Assembly: GCA_025093555.1 (NCBI GenBank)
Contig: JAIWNF010000042.1
Location: 433,350 to 497,349, forward strand
DNA from: Circinella umbellata
Lineage: Eukaryota > Mucoromycota > Mucoromycetes > Mucorales > Lichtheimiaceae
Direction of reading: 5' to 3'
Length of the DNA: 64,000 bases
Shown here one piece after another: positions 12,476 to 25,671 of the stretch. The notes under the pieces were generated by a model. The model did not search any database. It saw nothing but the letters and a program-made list of their open reading frames with translations, and was not told the DNA's origin. Within the stretch, counting starts at the first letter, position 1; each line of letters starts with the position of its first letter. Position numbers and translations under genes: made by a program.

Positions 12476-13438
12476 ATGTTGAATCCAAAGGCGAATGAAT
12501 TTAAACCAGGTCAATTTGGTCCACCTTCGACTGAAACACCAAAACCAAAACCTCAATTAGAAGAGGAGAAATCATTACAGCAGCAGCAACGACAACAACA
12601 ACAATTACATTCCAAGAAACGACCGCCTAAATCAAATAAACCGCAGCAACAACATCAGCAAAAACAACAAAAAAGTCAAGGCAAATCAGATCGTCGATCA
12701 ACTTCAGATCACCACCAACCTAAAAAGTCCAATAAGTCAAAAAATCAACAAGTAACTAATGGCAGTGGTAGCGGTGTTGGGAGTGGACGCCGCCATAAAG
12801 GAGGATCATCATCCACACATCCGCAACAACAACAACAACAACAGCCAATATCATCTTCTTCAACTCCACAACAAGCTGACAACGATAATTTTGGGCTATT
12901 AACAAAGTTTATAACTATTGAGGAAGCCATCGATCCAGTATTTCGTACTCGGCCGACAGAAGATGGAAGTAAAAATTTAGAGGGTGGTAGTGGCAGTACT
13001 GGTGAAGCTTTAGGCAAATTAATTCATGGATATGAACGTTATATTGAATGGGTAAAAAAAAATTACCTTTTTTTTTCTGTGCATCTCGGGAATGGGATTA
13101 TCAATTAACCAAAACCATTCATTCACTAAAAAAAATACATGTAGATATCCCGATGTTTACGAGCATTTGAGACAATTACAGTAGTTGGGATGGATTATGC
13201 TATTGCAGACGTGATTTCTTTGGTAACTATATTACAACGTCGGAATATAGGTGAACATGAAGGTAATTAAATCCAATTCTATGTTACTAAGATACGCTTG
13301 CATAATGTCTTAATGCAGGAGAGTAAACTATTAACATGATTCCCTTGGGGAATATTAGAAGTAGAGACGTTTTCGTTAGATCAAGGAAATAAAAGGTACA
13401 CAAGTGGAATTCAAGTCAAGGTTCATTTGTGTGCCTAA
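12476..13438 (+). CDS. PAM2-motif protein with a C-terminal Alba-like domain
   Basis: Three exons: 12476-13051, 13145-13262 and 13359-13438 (257 aa). The protein starts with a perfect PAM2 motif (MLNPKANEFKPG; consensus LNxxAxEFxP), the peptide that binds the MLLE domain of poly(A)-binding protein. Residues ~20-130 are a Gln/Lys/Ser/Gly-rich linker. The C-terminal ~100 residues, rebuilt across both introns, fit the Alba fold: FITIEEAIDPVF, RYIEWISRCLRAFETITVVG, MDYAIADVISLVTILQRRNI, then GEHEEVETFSLD and SGIQVKVHLCA. The 'G..AI..VI.....LQRR..G.HE' block is the typical nucleic-acid-binding core of Alba/Rpp20/Rpp25 proteins. Likely role (inference): an RNA-binding protein tethered to PABP. The intron 2 acceptor at 13358 was chosen because earlier AGs lead to immediate stops. 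Confidence 0.75.
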
Positions 13439-13628
13439 TTTGGATATTTCCTTTTGCGAATTTCCTTCTTGGCAATCTTTTCTCTTTTTATTTTATATTT
13501 TCTTTTTACTTCTCTCCTTTCCCTTATAATAATATAATATTATATATTACAACTAGCGACTTATTTAAAACGTAAATAGTAAAAAAAAAATAGGCGGGTC
13601 TATTCACTTTCCTTATACTTTTAATCTA

Positions 13629-16600
13629 ATGTCCGTTTATACTGCATTAACTCATTTTATACCCAATTCAAGAAATAATTATAATAACATATATTCTTCT
13701 TCTTCTACTTCATTAAACGATGCTACTGAAATGACACAGATCATAGACATTGATAGCATAATAGCTACTTCAGACGCTCGAAACCATATACGCTCCTTAA
13801 CATCACTTGTCGAAGACGACGACGACGATAACACCAGTATAAGTAGTGACGGTACTGAATACCTACCTGCTTCTACTACCACAATTGCCATGGGTAAAGA
13901 TTATTATAAAGACGAGGTAGAAGACGATGGTGTATATTATGCACCGAATCAACAAGACGAAGCACGTCAACGTCTTGTTCAAGGGAACGATCTTGAAAAT
14001 GCATCAGACGATGGTGCGAGTATCGCTAGTCTAGAGCATGGAAAGGTAAGAAGCCTTTTATGTTACATATTATACAATAATATGTGTGTATATAGGTCGT
14101 TAATTAAAAAGGGGCACGGCGAGAGAAAATGGGGGGGGGTACACAGAGTATAGTCTAAGATTGAAAAAAAGAAAAACCCTGTCAATTATCACGAAGAATG
14201 ATGTATATGATACTGATGTATGTTTAAATGTATATCCACCTAGCGTAAAGGAAATGAGAAATGGATATGTGCTGTACTAGTTGGATTATTATTAGTTGTT
14301 GGCATTTTTTGGGGTTTGAGTTTTGCTGGTTCAGGTGAAGGTAAAAATTCAGTCTATATCTATTTCGTCTAAAAAATTGACATGACATACTAGCAAGTTC
14401 TTCATATTGATTATATATTTAAATATGGCTGGACAACTCTAGACGACGAAACAGACAACAATATAGGACCAAAGCACATTGATTTCGATGATCTTTATAA
14501 TTCATCATTTATTCCCAAACGACCTCATTTAGAATGGGTGAAAAATGGTATCTACATAATAGATGTTTATAATCATGATTAACTTCAAAACCTCTGATTT
14601 TTTTTTTACTAATGGATAAGATATGTTCCTTTTTATCAGACCCACGTGATGGTGTATTCACTTTTACAGATCCAAGAACAAATGATATTTTGATTGAATC
14701 TGTTGAAGATGGAGGAACCAAAGTTTTGGTGAAAACCTCGGATTTGGTATATGATATATTTATTTATTAATTAATATTATCATTTAGAAAAAAAAACTAA
14801 CAGTTAATATGTTGTGTTTTGTAGCTTGTAAATGATGGAGTTTTGACTGTCTCATCATTTGAGATCTCAGCGGATTTTGAGTATATTATGCTTTGGACAA
14901 ATGTCACACAACAATGGCGGCACTCAACTCGATCCAACATTTATGTATATAAAGTTGCCGATAAATCATTAAGTCCATTAACAAATGAATCCACAGTAGA
15001 TGTAGAAAATCCAAAATTATCATATGCTGCATGGAGTCCAACGGGCCATCAAGTGGTATGTATTATGCATATATATAAATTCGACGCTTTTTTTTCTATA
15101 TACATGTACATATTCACTTTGAAAAAAAAAACCTTCGCCCTTTTTAGTTATTCGTCATGGAAAATGATTTATATGTGTCCGATCTTGATAAAATTCGCCA
15201 AATAACCTTTGATGGATCAGCTACGATTTTTAACGGTGTTCCTGATTGGGTATATGAAGAAGAAGTATTTGGTAAAGATTACACTGTTTGGTGGTCCCCT
15301 GATTCAACCCACATTGCCTATTTACGATTCAATGAAACCGCCGTTCCTGAATATCATATGCCTTTATATACCTCCAGCAATTCCAGCTATCCAGACGAAA
15401 TGAGTATTAAATATCCAAAGGTATAGTGATGAATAACTAATTGAATATATAATGTATCCGTCTTCTTCCCCCCCCCTGATCTATTTATCTATTATGCAAA
15501 TGTCTAATAATAATGATGATAATTAGGCTGGATCACCTAATCCTTTAGTTTCACTTCATTTACATTCATTACTTGACGACTCTTCCGTTATGATCACCAA
15601 AAATGCCACCTCCACAAACTCAACAATTCAAGTTGTCGACGATTATGAAGATTTTGAAGACGAAGACCGCTTAATTGTTGATGTGTTATGGGCAACTGAT
15701 GACCATAGCCATCTTTTATTTAAACAAACAAACCGTGTTCAAGATAATGAAATTACTACTCTAGTAACCATTGGCAAATCGCTTCCTGATTCCAAAGTAG
15801 AACTTGCTCGACGTTATGAACCAACAGATGGTGGTTGGATCGATGTTGCTCAATCTATGGTCTATGTTCCAGGTACCCAAACTGAAACGGCACTTGTAAA
15901 ATATATGGATATTGCAGATGATGGTAAAGGATACATGCATTTAGCCATCTTTGCTGTTGGAGATGGAAAAGAACATTCGCCCGTATGGTTGACTTCTGGC
16001 GAATGGGAAGTTCTTACTGAATCAGTTGTTATGGATACAGAACGCAAGTTACTGTAAGTGGTGCAATCTTTTTTACATCATCATACATACGTATGCCTCA
16101 TCTGTTAACATTAAAACTATAATAGCCATTTTGTATCTACAGAACGATCACCTTTAGAACGCCATTTATATACCATTTCATTCAGCAGTGACGACCCGGC
16201 ATCTACCAAACAATGTCTTACATGCCCTGAAGACCCAGAAGTGCATGGATATTATAGAACCGCATTCTCACCAAAATCCGGTTATTACGTTCTTAGTTAT
16301 GAAGGTCCCGACATTCCTACTACAGTTGTTAAAAGCGTGGATAATAGTACCTTTGAATTAATCTTAGAAAATAACGATGCTTTGCGTACTTTACTGAGTG
16401 ACTATGAATTACCGAAATCCCGTATGGTTAATGTTAAAAGTGGTGGTATTGGTAAATATATATCTATATACCATTATAAGGATGTTTACGTGATGATACC
16501 GCACGAAATGAATATATAATATATATTTGAATCTATTAGATATGAATGCTATTGAACTTTTACCACCCAATTTCAAGCCTCAAGAAAAATACCCAGTCTT

Positions 16601-17677
16601 GTTCCATGTATATGGTGGACCTGGATCTCAACTTGTTTCATATAAATTTGAGCTTGAATGGCATACTTTCCTTGCAAGCAAATTACGGTATATCATCGTT
16701 ACTGTAAGCCTCTATTTACTACATCTAAAAAAAATAACATTTTATACGTTTTTAAATATGCTTATAATATATATATTTATACATGTAGGTTGATGGTCGT
16801 GGTACAGGTTTCCGTGGTCGTGAATACAGAACATGTGTACGCAAACGCTTAGGTGATTTAGAAGTAATTGATCAAGTAAACGCAGCAAAGCATTGGGCCC
16901 AGCTGGAATATGTTGATCCTTCCCGTATTGGAATTTGGGGTTGGTCTTATGGTGGCTATATGGCTTCCAAAATAATCGAATCCAATGATGGTGTATTCTC
17001 TACTGGTATGGCTGTAGCACCTGTTACAGATTGGCGTTACTATGGTAAATTTTATTTTATTTCTCTTTGTAAAAATAACAAAAAGTTCAAGTGCATAATA
17101 ATAGATTAACAATATTGTATTTTCTTTTATCTAGATTCAATTTATACTGAGCGATACATGCTGACTCCTCAAATGAACCCTGATGGTTATGAACATAGTG
17201 CAGTAAACAACATGACTGGCTTTAACAATGCTAAATATTTACTTGCTCACGGAACTGGTGATGATAATGGTGATTATTAAACATGCCCCATTTATGTAAA
17301 GGTATATTTACTTTTGAAAAAAAAACTTACTCACACATTATAAATATATTTATAGTTCATTTCCAACATTCTGCAGTGTTAGTTGACAAGTTGACACTTG
17401 CTGGTGTACATGATTACAGAGTACAATTTTACCCTGATAGTAATCATAGAATTAGTCACCACAAAGCTAACCCAAGTGTTTATTATTTATTAACTGAATT
17501 TTTATGGCAAAGGTAAATAATTTGGTTTATGGCTTGTGGATATTATTTTTGCTTATATATGGATCTAATGATGTTTATATGTGTCAATTTTTTGTTACTA
17601 GCTTTGGTGGACGAGAATATATGCATGTAAGAACAGAAATGCATGGACGATTTTCGGGACCGATTCACGACCACTAA
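13629..17677 (+). CDS. Type II membrane dipeptidyl aminopeptidase (S9B, DPP IV family; STE13/DAP2-like)
   Basis: Thirteen exons: 13629-14045, 14244-14340, 14443-14547, 14640-14746, 14825-15055, 15148-15420, 15527-16053, 16126-16451, 16540-16703, 16789-17044, 17135-17269, 17356-17512 and 17602-17677 (956 aa). These enzymes remove X-Pro/X-Ala dipeptides from N-termini in late Golgi or vacuole. An acidic cytosolic tail of ~145 residues precedes one membrane anchor (about 146-169, [18 protein letters not shown]). Then comes the lumenal beta-propeller with the double-Glu substrate motif in [14 protein letters not shown]. The hydrolase domain has the catalytic Ser802 in GWSYGGY, Asp878 in GTGDDNVHF and His910 in DSNHR. 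The triad is complete and the length matches STE13/DAP2. It could be the Golgi or the vacuolar member. Confidence 0.92.
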
Positions 17678-18291
17678 TTTTATTACCATCCCCCTCAAGT
17701 TCTTTTTTTTTTGAGTTACCCTTCAAAAAATAAGCAAATATATCATATAAAAAAGCTATAACAATTGACGTTTTTCATTTACATAGTATAATAATTGATG
17801 TTTATTTTATAAAATTTAAATATTAAACAATATACATATTTTTTTTTCTTGCTGTTATATTCGTGGGAATAAGAAGGGTACTCTATAACGGCTTATTATA
17901 ATCATATCTATTAATAACGACAGTCTGCCATAGTCTTATATATATGTACATAGAATATATGTAATATATAGTACGTACCAACAGAATTCCGCCTACAGCT
18001 TGTAGTAATTAAGATATATAGATCTGGCTGTATTATAATGTTACTATCACTACTAAATTGAATCTTTTTGGTATTAACTTCATCTCAGAAATGTAAAAAT
18101 AGTATTAACTTGATATAGGGAGGTTATCATAATCACCTAAATAGCAGCTTTCCGGGGCACCAAGTGACCGTTTTTTTTTCTTGTCCGGTGGTCGCGGGTA
18201 CCAAATTTCGCAGGGTGGCAATAAATACCGTTTTGCTTTTCATAGAAACCAAGCAAACCCCCACTCTTTTCATAAAATAGACAAAATCATA
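17678..18291. other. Intergenic, dipeptidyl peptidase to acyl carrier protein
   Basis: 614 bp. Very AT-rich over most of its length. The last 150 bp before the acyl carrier ATG are more GC-rich and contain the promoter. Nothing else was recognised. Confidence 0.4.
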
Positions 18292-18783
18292 ATGTTCCGT
18301 CCTACTGTCCTCTTCAACGCTGCTTCTCGTGTCGCTGCTGTCCGTGCTCCAGTTTCCCGCACTGTTGCTCCTGCCGTTTTCACTCGTTTGTACTCTGCTG
18401 GCCATGCTTCCGTTGAGTCGCGTGTTTTGGACATTTTGAGAGGTTTCGACAAGATCGATGAAAGCAAGGTACAGTTTCATTCTCAAATATAAATTCTTAG
18501 CACCGGCTATAAATTATAAAACAAAAATTTCAACATTACAGAACATGCATAAACATATATATATATATATATATATTAATTTAAAACACTTTTTCTTTTC
18601 ACTTAGGTCTCTTTGGACGCTCACTTTGTCAACGATCTTGGCTTAGACAGTTTGGATACTGTTGAAGTTATCATGGCTGTTGAAGAAGAATTCTCGGTTG
18701 AAATTACTGACAAGGATGCCGATGACATCAAGACCGCAAAGCAAGCTATTGAATATATTAGCAAGCGTGCTGACGCTCACTAA
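18292..18783 (+). CDS. acpM: Mitochondrial acyl carrier protein
   Basis: Two exons, 18292-18468 and 18607-18783 (117 aa). The protein carries acyl chains of mitochondrial type II fatty acid synthesis (lipoate precursor) on phosphopantetheine. It is also a subunit of complex I in fungi that have one and of the Fe-S assembly complex via ISD11. The first ~40 residues form an Arg/Ser/Ala-rich presequence ([20 protein letters not shown]). The carrier domain contains the attachment Ser in [20 protein letters not shown], followed by the usual helix [20 protein letters not shown]. Codons are more C-ending than in neighbouring genes, which suggests strong expression. It is convergent with HGH1. Confidence 0.94.
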
Positions 18784-19003
18784 GATCCAAAAAAAAATCC
18801 TTCCTTCTATTCCAAGCAACAACAAATAATTACATTCTTCAATCAACCCCCCCCAGGGAAAAAAACAAATCAACAATATATAAACAACTATCTTTGTTTT
18901 TTTTTTAAACTTTCCTTTTTTTTGCATATATAAACTTTTTAATACAATTTTTTTGTTTTATACAACACATATAGCACATGTTTCTATTTTAAAGTAACTT
19001 TTT

Positions 19004-20772
19004 TTATACAATTTCTTCAATAACCATATCATCATCCGATTCTTCTTCTTCTTCCTTCTTTTTATCCTCTTCAATTTCTTTGATCTCAGGACCAGCCTCA
19101 TCTCGAATCAACATATCAACAATGGCCACACATTTTTCTTTAATATCTTCGTTCTTTTCAACAGCATGAAGCTTTTGAATTACTCGGTATACTTGCTTTT
19201 GACGTAAGTAATCACGGCCAAATCGAGTATGTGTCAATAATAACAAGGCTTCTAAAAGGATCATACGAAGGACATCGTCAGTTTCACGTTTCTATATATA
19301 TAATTTTGAATTAGTTTTGTTTTCATATATACACCTCAATTCTTCTTATGTTGGAATGAAAAGAATAAGTAATTTTGGGGTTTTTTTTTCTTTTAATACC
19401 TTGTCATCATCCAACAATTGGATTTCTTCAGGAAATTGTTCAAATTCTTCCATATCATATTCTTCGCTACCACATAATGGTAATAAAATGAAGGGTAATG
19501 TGTTCAACTTGTCAGCTTCGAGAATACGTTCGTGTTGACGCGTTTCGAAGCAACAATTTCTTAAAGAAAAGAATCATTAATATTTCGCGCTTTTATAATT
19601 TCATGTATCATAGCAAGTACTGAATACGTATATAGGAACTTATAAACTTACTTGATGGTTGAATCTACACCACCTCGACGAATAACATTGGAATCTTCAG
19701 TGAAAATTTGAACCTTGGTTAATGGAGCAAGTTTATCATGTGGGGCATCTTCAATGAAATAGACACGGCCAGCTCGGATCTATGTCCACATTATAAAAAA
19801 AACTGATCAATTTCTCATTTCTTCTTTTTTTTTGGTTCCACAATTGATAAAAACAAAGCATTTAATGTTGATAACTTACCCCAGAAACATTAGAAAATAC
19901 ACTTGCTAAAAAGTTGAATTCAGCTTTTGGATTATATGCCTTCTTATGACCACGATGGAATGCTTCGACAAGATGATCCATCAAACGGTTAGACTCACAA
20001 AGTCCAGGTAATGGTTTGGCTTCGCCTTCCAAAAGTTTAACACAAATAGGTTCATGCTTTGTCATATTGGAAAGTAACATACATGCAGCATCTGCAAGAA
20101 CTGATTTGGGGATCTATAATAATAATATTAATCCCTCAAATAAGTTAAAAAAAACTACATAGCTACAGATATGAATATATAAGAGGTTCAATAGTTTACC
20201 AAAACCAAAAGACAAAGGAAATTAAGGAAATATTTGTCATCCAATTCTTGTAAAATACGAGGATCATGAGAAAGGTTAATAAGACATTTAATAGCTTCGT
20301 GTGCGACAACCTATATAAACCAGGATGTTGGTTGGTTGATTGTAGATACGTGTTCAGTTTTTTCGCATACTATATGTTACTCAGACTTTATATCACGATA
20401 ATAATAAACATACTGTATCGTCATGACACAATGACTTTAGATCTGGAATCAAAGTTTCCCGTTTACTAATTAAAAGTGGTTGATATTCAGACGTTTTTGG
20501 TGTAAATGTAGTCAATTGTTGAACGGCAAGTGCTCGGATCTATTCAAATATGTTTCGAAATGAATATAAAACAACCGCAAGATCTCGGTATAAACATATT
20601 ATTCTCACACAAAATACGTTTTATCTTTTTTTTACCTCAGGACGTGGTTGATGAAGAAATTCAAGCAACTAAATAGAAATCGATACATTAATGAGCAGAA
20701 AGAAACAAAAACTTCTATTCAGTTTTGTCTGAAAAGAGAATAAATATTTACCTCTATTATTTGGCCTTCCAT
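19004..20772 (-). CDS. hgh1: HGH1 homolog (eEF2-folding cochaperone)
   Basis: Eight exons in transcription order: 20752-20772, 20636-20668, 20414-20539, 20200-20310, 19880-20113, 19652-19779, 19400-19559 and 19004-19291 on the minus strand (366 aa). Phases are consistent throughout. HGH1/FAM203 is an ARM-repeat protein that hands nascent eEF2 to the TRiC chaperonin. Recognised blocks are MLLSNMTKHEPICVKLLEGE, AEFNFLASVFSNVSGIRAGR, ILPLCGSEEYDMEEFEQFPE (preceded by TLPF) and the C-terminal RQKQVYRVIQKLHAVEKNED with KCVAIVDMLIRDE. An acidic Glu/Asp tail follows. Length matches human and yeast HGH1 (about 390 aa). The first exon encodes only seven residues. HGH1 and ARL8 are divergent, separated by 1.4 kb. 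Confidence 0.88.
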
Positions 20773-22199
20773 TGTTATTACTTATAAGTTTGTAAAAAAA
20801 AATAATAATAATAATAAAAGAAAGAAAGCGATCTGGAAAATTTGACTTTTTTTTCTCGCTGAGAAAAAAAAATTCAGTGCAAAATTATGCTAGCCATGAC
20901 AACAAATTATTATTACTGTATTTTCGGTTGTCACTCTTACAGACTGTTGCCAAGGTTAAGATAACTGAAGTTTGAATGTATCAATTCTGAGTATCATCCG
21001 AGCGTCTGTAATAGCACTGAAACATTTTCTTTCTTTATTTATAGATTATGATAAAATGACAGTAGTAGTAAGGAAGAGAACACGGCGAATGCTCCCAATA
21101 AATCTCAACCTCTACAATTAATGATTTCTATCGATCTTTTTAATATATGTATAGAGAATACAACTGCTGATAACCTAGTGTTTATCATACAAATACAAAA
21201 GAAACTGTGGACAGCTTAAGCGTAACCAATAAATATAGCTATAATGGCCTGCAAAGAGAAACTATTTTACAAAAAACTTCATTGATGAGTAGTTTATGCA
21301 TTAGTATATAGCTAGAAGATTTGTTATTCAGACCATCCATTAGTTTATACTATTCATCATACTAACGTTCTAAAAAAACTTGCGCTTTTTTTTCAGCATA
21401 ATAATAAGAATAAGTGTGTCATTTTGCAGCTCCACTGTTGGTGCTGCAAATTCGTGTTAATGATGCAGTGGTACGTATTGCTGCAAGAAAAAATCAGGGC
21501 CCTTAATATTTTAGTACGACATAAATTGGGATTCTATGTATCGATTTAAAATAATATTTATTTTCTTTTTTTACCGACTAATCAATCCAGCTGCTTAGAT
21601 AAAAATAAAAGAACATGTCGGTTTGAAACATGCATGGGGAAAAAAAGAGTAAATAAGATAGAATTATATAGAAAAACTGTCAATGAAATCATTATTTGCG
21701 TAATCGGGATAAACAGAGCGGCACACCATAACTTCCATTGACGTTACGCCTGATTTTAGAATACTATAATAAAATGGGTTAAATTATATATACACACACA
21801 AAATGGTGAAAAAACAGAAGGAAGTTGAATATATAATATGGACTCAAATGTAAAAACAAAGAGCTGAAGACTGTTAGACCTCACTATTAAAGAAAACAGA
21901 TGATATATCTTATATCATATGATGAAGAAATACCTTCTCTAATAGCTTTGCTTTATTGTACTGTGACGTGTGTAGTAAAAGTTATAGTTTTTAAACAAGT
22001 TTAAAGCCTCGTCGGGGCGAGAGAGCTGTGGTTCCCTCCCTCTTTTTTTTTCCTTCTTTCTTTGGAATCTTTAAAAAAACTTTAATCCTCACATTTTATC
22101 AAGAGAGTTAAGCTTTTGACTCTTTTCACTCATTCTCTCTCCCTCTCTCTCTTTCTTTTTTTCTTTTTTTCTTTTTTGTTAATATATATCAAATCCAAG
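20773..22199. other. 1.4-kb divergent intergenic region, HGH1 / ARL8
   Basis: AT-rich, with no gene recognised. It contains a short hairpin around 21427-21451 (TTGCAGC...GCTGCAA). A long pyrimidine tract at 22038-22175 forms the ARL8 leader. Both promoters must lie here. Confidence 0.4.
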
Positions 22200-23196
22200 A
22201 TGGCAAACATTTTGCAATCGATTCTGGATTGGCTCCGAAGTCTTTTTTTCAAGGTACAACACGGTTTTTTAACGTTATGCATATTACTGTCTAGATTCTT
22301 TTATATATGGTTTTGAAATCCAATTATAACTAAAACTTTATTTGAATAGACCGAAATGGAATTAACACTTGTAGGCCTTCAAAATAGCGGAAAGACAACG
22401 TTAGTTAACGTAATTGCGGTATGTTTAATTTTTTCTTCGTTTGAATATATAAATAATCAAGTTTCCCTTTTTTAAGTTACTAAACGAATAAAATACAGTC
22501 TGGACAATTTATTGAAGATTCTATTCCGACTGTCGGATTCAATATGCGTAAAGTAACCAAAGGAAACGTAACAATGAAACTTTGGGATATCGGTGGACAA
22601 CCCCGTTATAGAAGCATGTGGGAACGATATTGTCGAGGTGTTAATGCAATAGTGTAAGGAAAAAAAAAGAAGTTTTTTCTTTTTTGAACTAATTCACGTG
22701 TTATATTCTTCTCATCATTTCATAAAATAATATCTTTATATTATTCCAGGTTTGTGGTGGATGCAGCAGATCATGATAAGATTCCAGCAGCACATAATGA
22801 ATTGAAAACTTTGTTGGATAGACCACCGTTGGCGAATATTCCGGTGCTTGTGCTTGGAAATAAAAATGATCTGCCCAACGCGTTGACCGCTGCAGAACTA
22901 ATTGATAAATTGTAAGTTTTCTTTTAGATAACTGTTGGGAAAAAGAAAGGAGATGATATATAATATAAGAGGAAGAAAGTAACAAGGAGGGGAATTAAGC
23001 TATGAAATATCTTTCTTGGGGGGGTGCGTTGTTACATATATTAACTCTTTCTTTCTTTCTTTCTTTTTTATTTACAAGGCAATTGAAATCTATTACCAAT
23101 CGAGAAGTATCATGCTACTCGATTTCAGCTAAAAATCAAGTGAATATTGATGTAACACTTCAGTGGCTGATAAAGAAAGGCAAAGGCCAGAAATAA
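22200..23196 (+). CDS. arl8: ARL8 small GTPase
   Basis: Five exons: 22200-22253, 22350-22418, 22499-22653, 22750-22911 and 23079-23196 (185 aa; animal ARL8 has 186). ARL8 recruits kinesin and tethering factors to lysosomes/vacuoles. The diagnostic N-terminus ([10 protein letters not shown], then TEMELTLVG) replaces a myristoylated Gly. The P-loop is GLQNSGKTT. Switch regions read [20 protein letters not shown] and [20 protein letters not shown], followed by VNAIVFVVDAAD. The guanine motif is NKNDLPNAL, and the C-terminus has [20 protein letters not shown] and WLIKKGKG. Near-identity to animal ARL8 across the switches makes the assignment firm. The gene is missing from budding yeasts. Confidence 0.96.
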
Positions 23197-25470
23197 TCTT
23201 ATTTTTACGTGATATAATATATATTATATATATATATAACTTTTCTTCCTTGTCCTCTTTATTCTTTCACATCGATCAACAAAATCACATATTATATTAT
23301 TAACATTATTATATGCAAACACCCATTTTTTTTATCCAAAAAGAAAAAATCAGCTACTATCATTTTTTTTATCCTATTGAAATACCCCCTCTATCCAGAA
23401 ATCCCCCCACCCTACCAATCCCTATTCCAATGTGTAAAAACATACGCGTTCGAACATTGGTATTGTATGAGATGCTTCAATTACACCTATAAATAAAGTC
23501 ATTAAATCCCTTCCCCCAACCTCACACACCGAGAACACACCAAACATACTACACACATACAGTTATCAATCCACTATTTATCTATATATATACTATATAT
23601 TATTACGCATCATATTCATCTTTTTTCAGGCTATTATTATCATTTAGTATTACAAGTGAATGAGGAATATCGGGAAAGAAAGTGAATGAAACATAATAAA
23701 ATTCCTTAATGAATGTGCTGTGGCCCATGTTTATATTCAATATATATGCATAATATATCTATGTTTATTTAGTTTTATATATCTTTTCTTGGTACTATTT
23801 GTAAACATATATTTAAAATATATTCAACATATAGTATACACTCTCTCAGCACATAAATAAAAATACGTTTATGTCCGTATAAATAAAAGCTATACAGACA
23901 GTATTTCTAGAATATTTGTGTGGTCGAGCTTTCATATTAATATTACATTATTAACTGGATATAAAAGAATGATTTTATTTTTTATCTCGTTCTAAAAATA
24001 CAGAAGATGATTATACATAAACCCCTACGTATCCACTTTGACTCGACTGACAGCATCATCAACGCACTCGTTTATCAATACAGTTATAGTATCCAGCTTT
24101 GAGAAAGTTTAGCAAAACGCTCAAAATAATACTCGATATATGTTCTCAGCTACGTACAGAGGCCCCACAATTATTTAAGCTTAGAAGAAACTCACCTTTA
24201 AATCAAATGAATAATAGCCGAGAGTTATTTAAATATAAGCTACGTAATCATATGATGCTGCATTGAAAAAAAAAAAAAAAAAAAAAAAAAAAGATAGAGG
24301 AAAACAAGTGATATTAGTGAACCAGACGGTTATCATAAAAGATATTTTAACATCATTAGCATACTATTGAACATGTCTACAACTTTATATTACTATTATT
24401 CATACCAGTCACTATATAGGAATATATAAATTATTCCACTTTAAAAGAGAGCTTTATTTTACTTTTTTTTATATGTAACAATTTAATCTCATTACGCCAC
24501 AACTGAAAGAAAGAAAAAAAAAATGTAACATATCATCACGGGTCATTATGAACAGATGCAACAACAGTGAATAAAAATAGCATTTATTTACTTTCATTTA
24601 TTAAATAAACAATAATACAAATCCATTTTTAGTTATCAAATATAATACGATAACTACAGTAATAAAATATGATATGGTGTTCATAAAAAGAATAAAACAC
24701 ACAAAGAAATATATACAAGTCAGTTATTATTCTTTTCCCTTCTTTTATCAACCCCCTTAAAAGAAAGTGAACGTCAGGAGACGTGATAGAACATGATGAA
24801 ATTAGTAAGTATGATAGTAACCTGATCTTCCTTTTATTAACACGATGATGTAATAGATTATCTTTTGAAAAGTTTTTTATTCAAAGTCAAACTTGTCAAT
24901 TTTGTTTTTTTTCATCACCTGTCTTATAAACATTGGTAAATTATTAATCAAGAATAATAATAATGATATATCATCTTAGTCAAGAAACATCATTGTTATT
25001 TAATAAAGTGTTTAGGCTAAATTGTTTAACTTCTTCTATCACAAAGATATCAATTCTTGTTGGTAATTGTGTAGTACCACACTAAAAAAACGGGAAATAG
25101 TGTCCGTGCGTTTCCATAATCCCGCTATACGCTTAAACTAAAAGACCCTTTTACAGGACCGTAAGAAAACCCGATTTCATTTGTGATGATAATTATTTTA
25201 GATTCGATCATCGATAGGTCCATTTTCAAACATTTTAAAACTTAAAATGGAAATGACGTGGTGGCTTACACGTGAATTTAGTCCGGATATTCGCCAAACA
25301 AAAAAAAAAATTGTAAGTGAAAAACGCGCTTTTTTTTTATTTTTAGTAAAAGAGTCTAAATGTCAAAAAAAAAAAAAAGTCGCTGCTAAATTTTTATGTT
25401 ATGCTAAAAAATATATGCTATAGAGAAAAAGGGAATAATAAAAAAGAAATAGAAGAAAAAGAACCAGCTT

Positions 25471-25514
<44 letters not shown>

Positions 25515-25671
25515 AAAAAAACCAAAATATATATGAATGAATGGAGTTCACAAAAAAGAGGAAATAGGAAGGATATCGATATTATATACAAAAGGGAAAT
25601 AAAGAAGTTTCGGCGAATATAAATGTTGTTTTGATAAAGTTGAAAGAGATATTTTATATTTTATATTTGTT
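23197..25671. other. 2.5-kb intergenic region without recognised genes
   Basis: AT-rich. It includes an A27 run (24266-24292) and a GT microsatellite (25473-25513). No coding signal on either strand was recognised. The right end is the 3' UTR of the minus-strand gene that follows. Confidence 0.4.
25473..25513. repeat. (GT)20 microsatellite
   Basis: Uninterrupted GT dinucleotides over 41 nt, 3' of the orphan minus-strand gene. Likely length-polymorphic. Confidence 0.95.
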
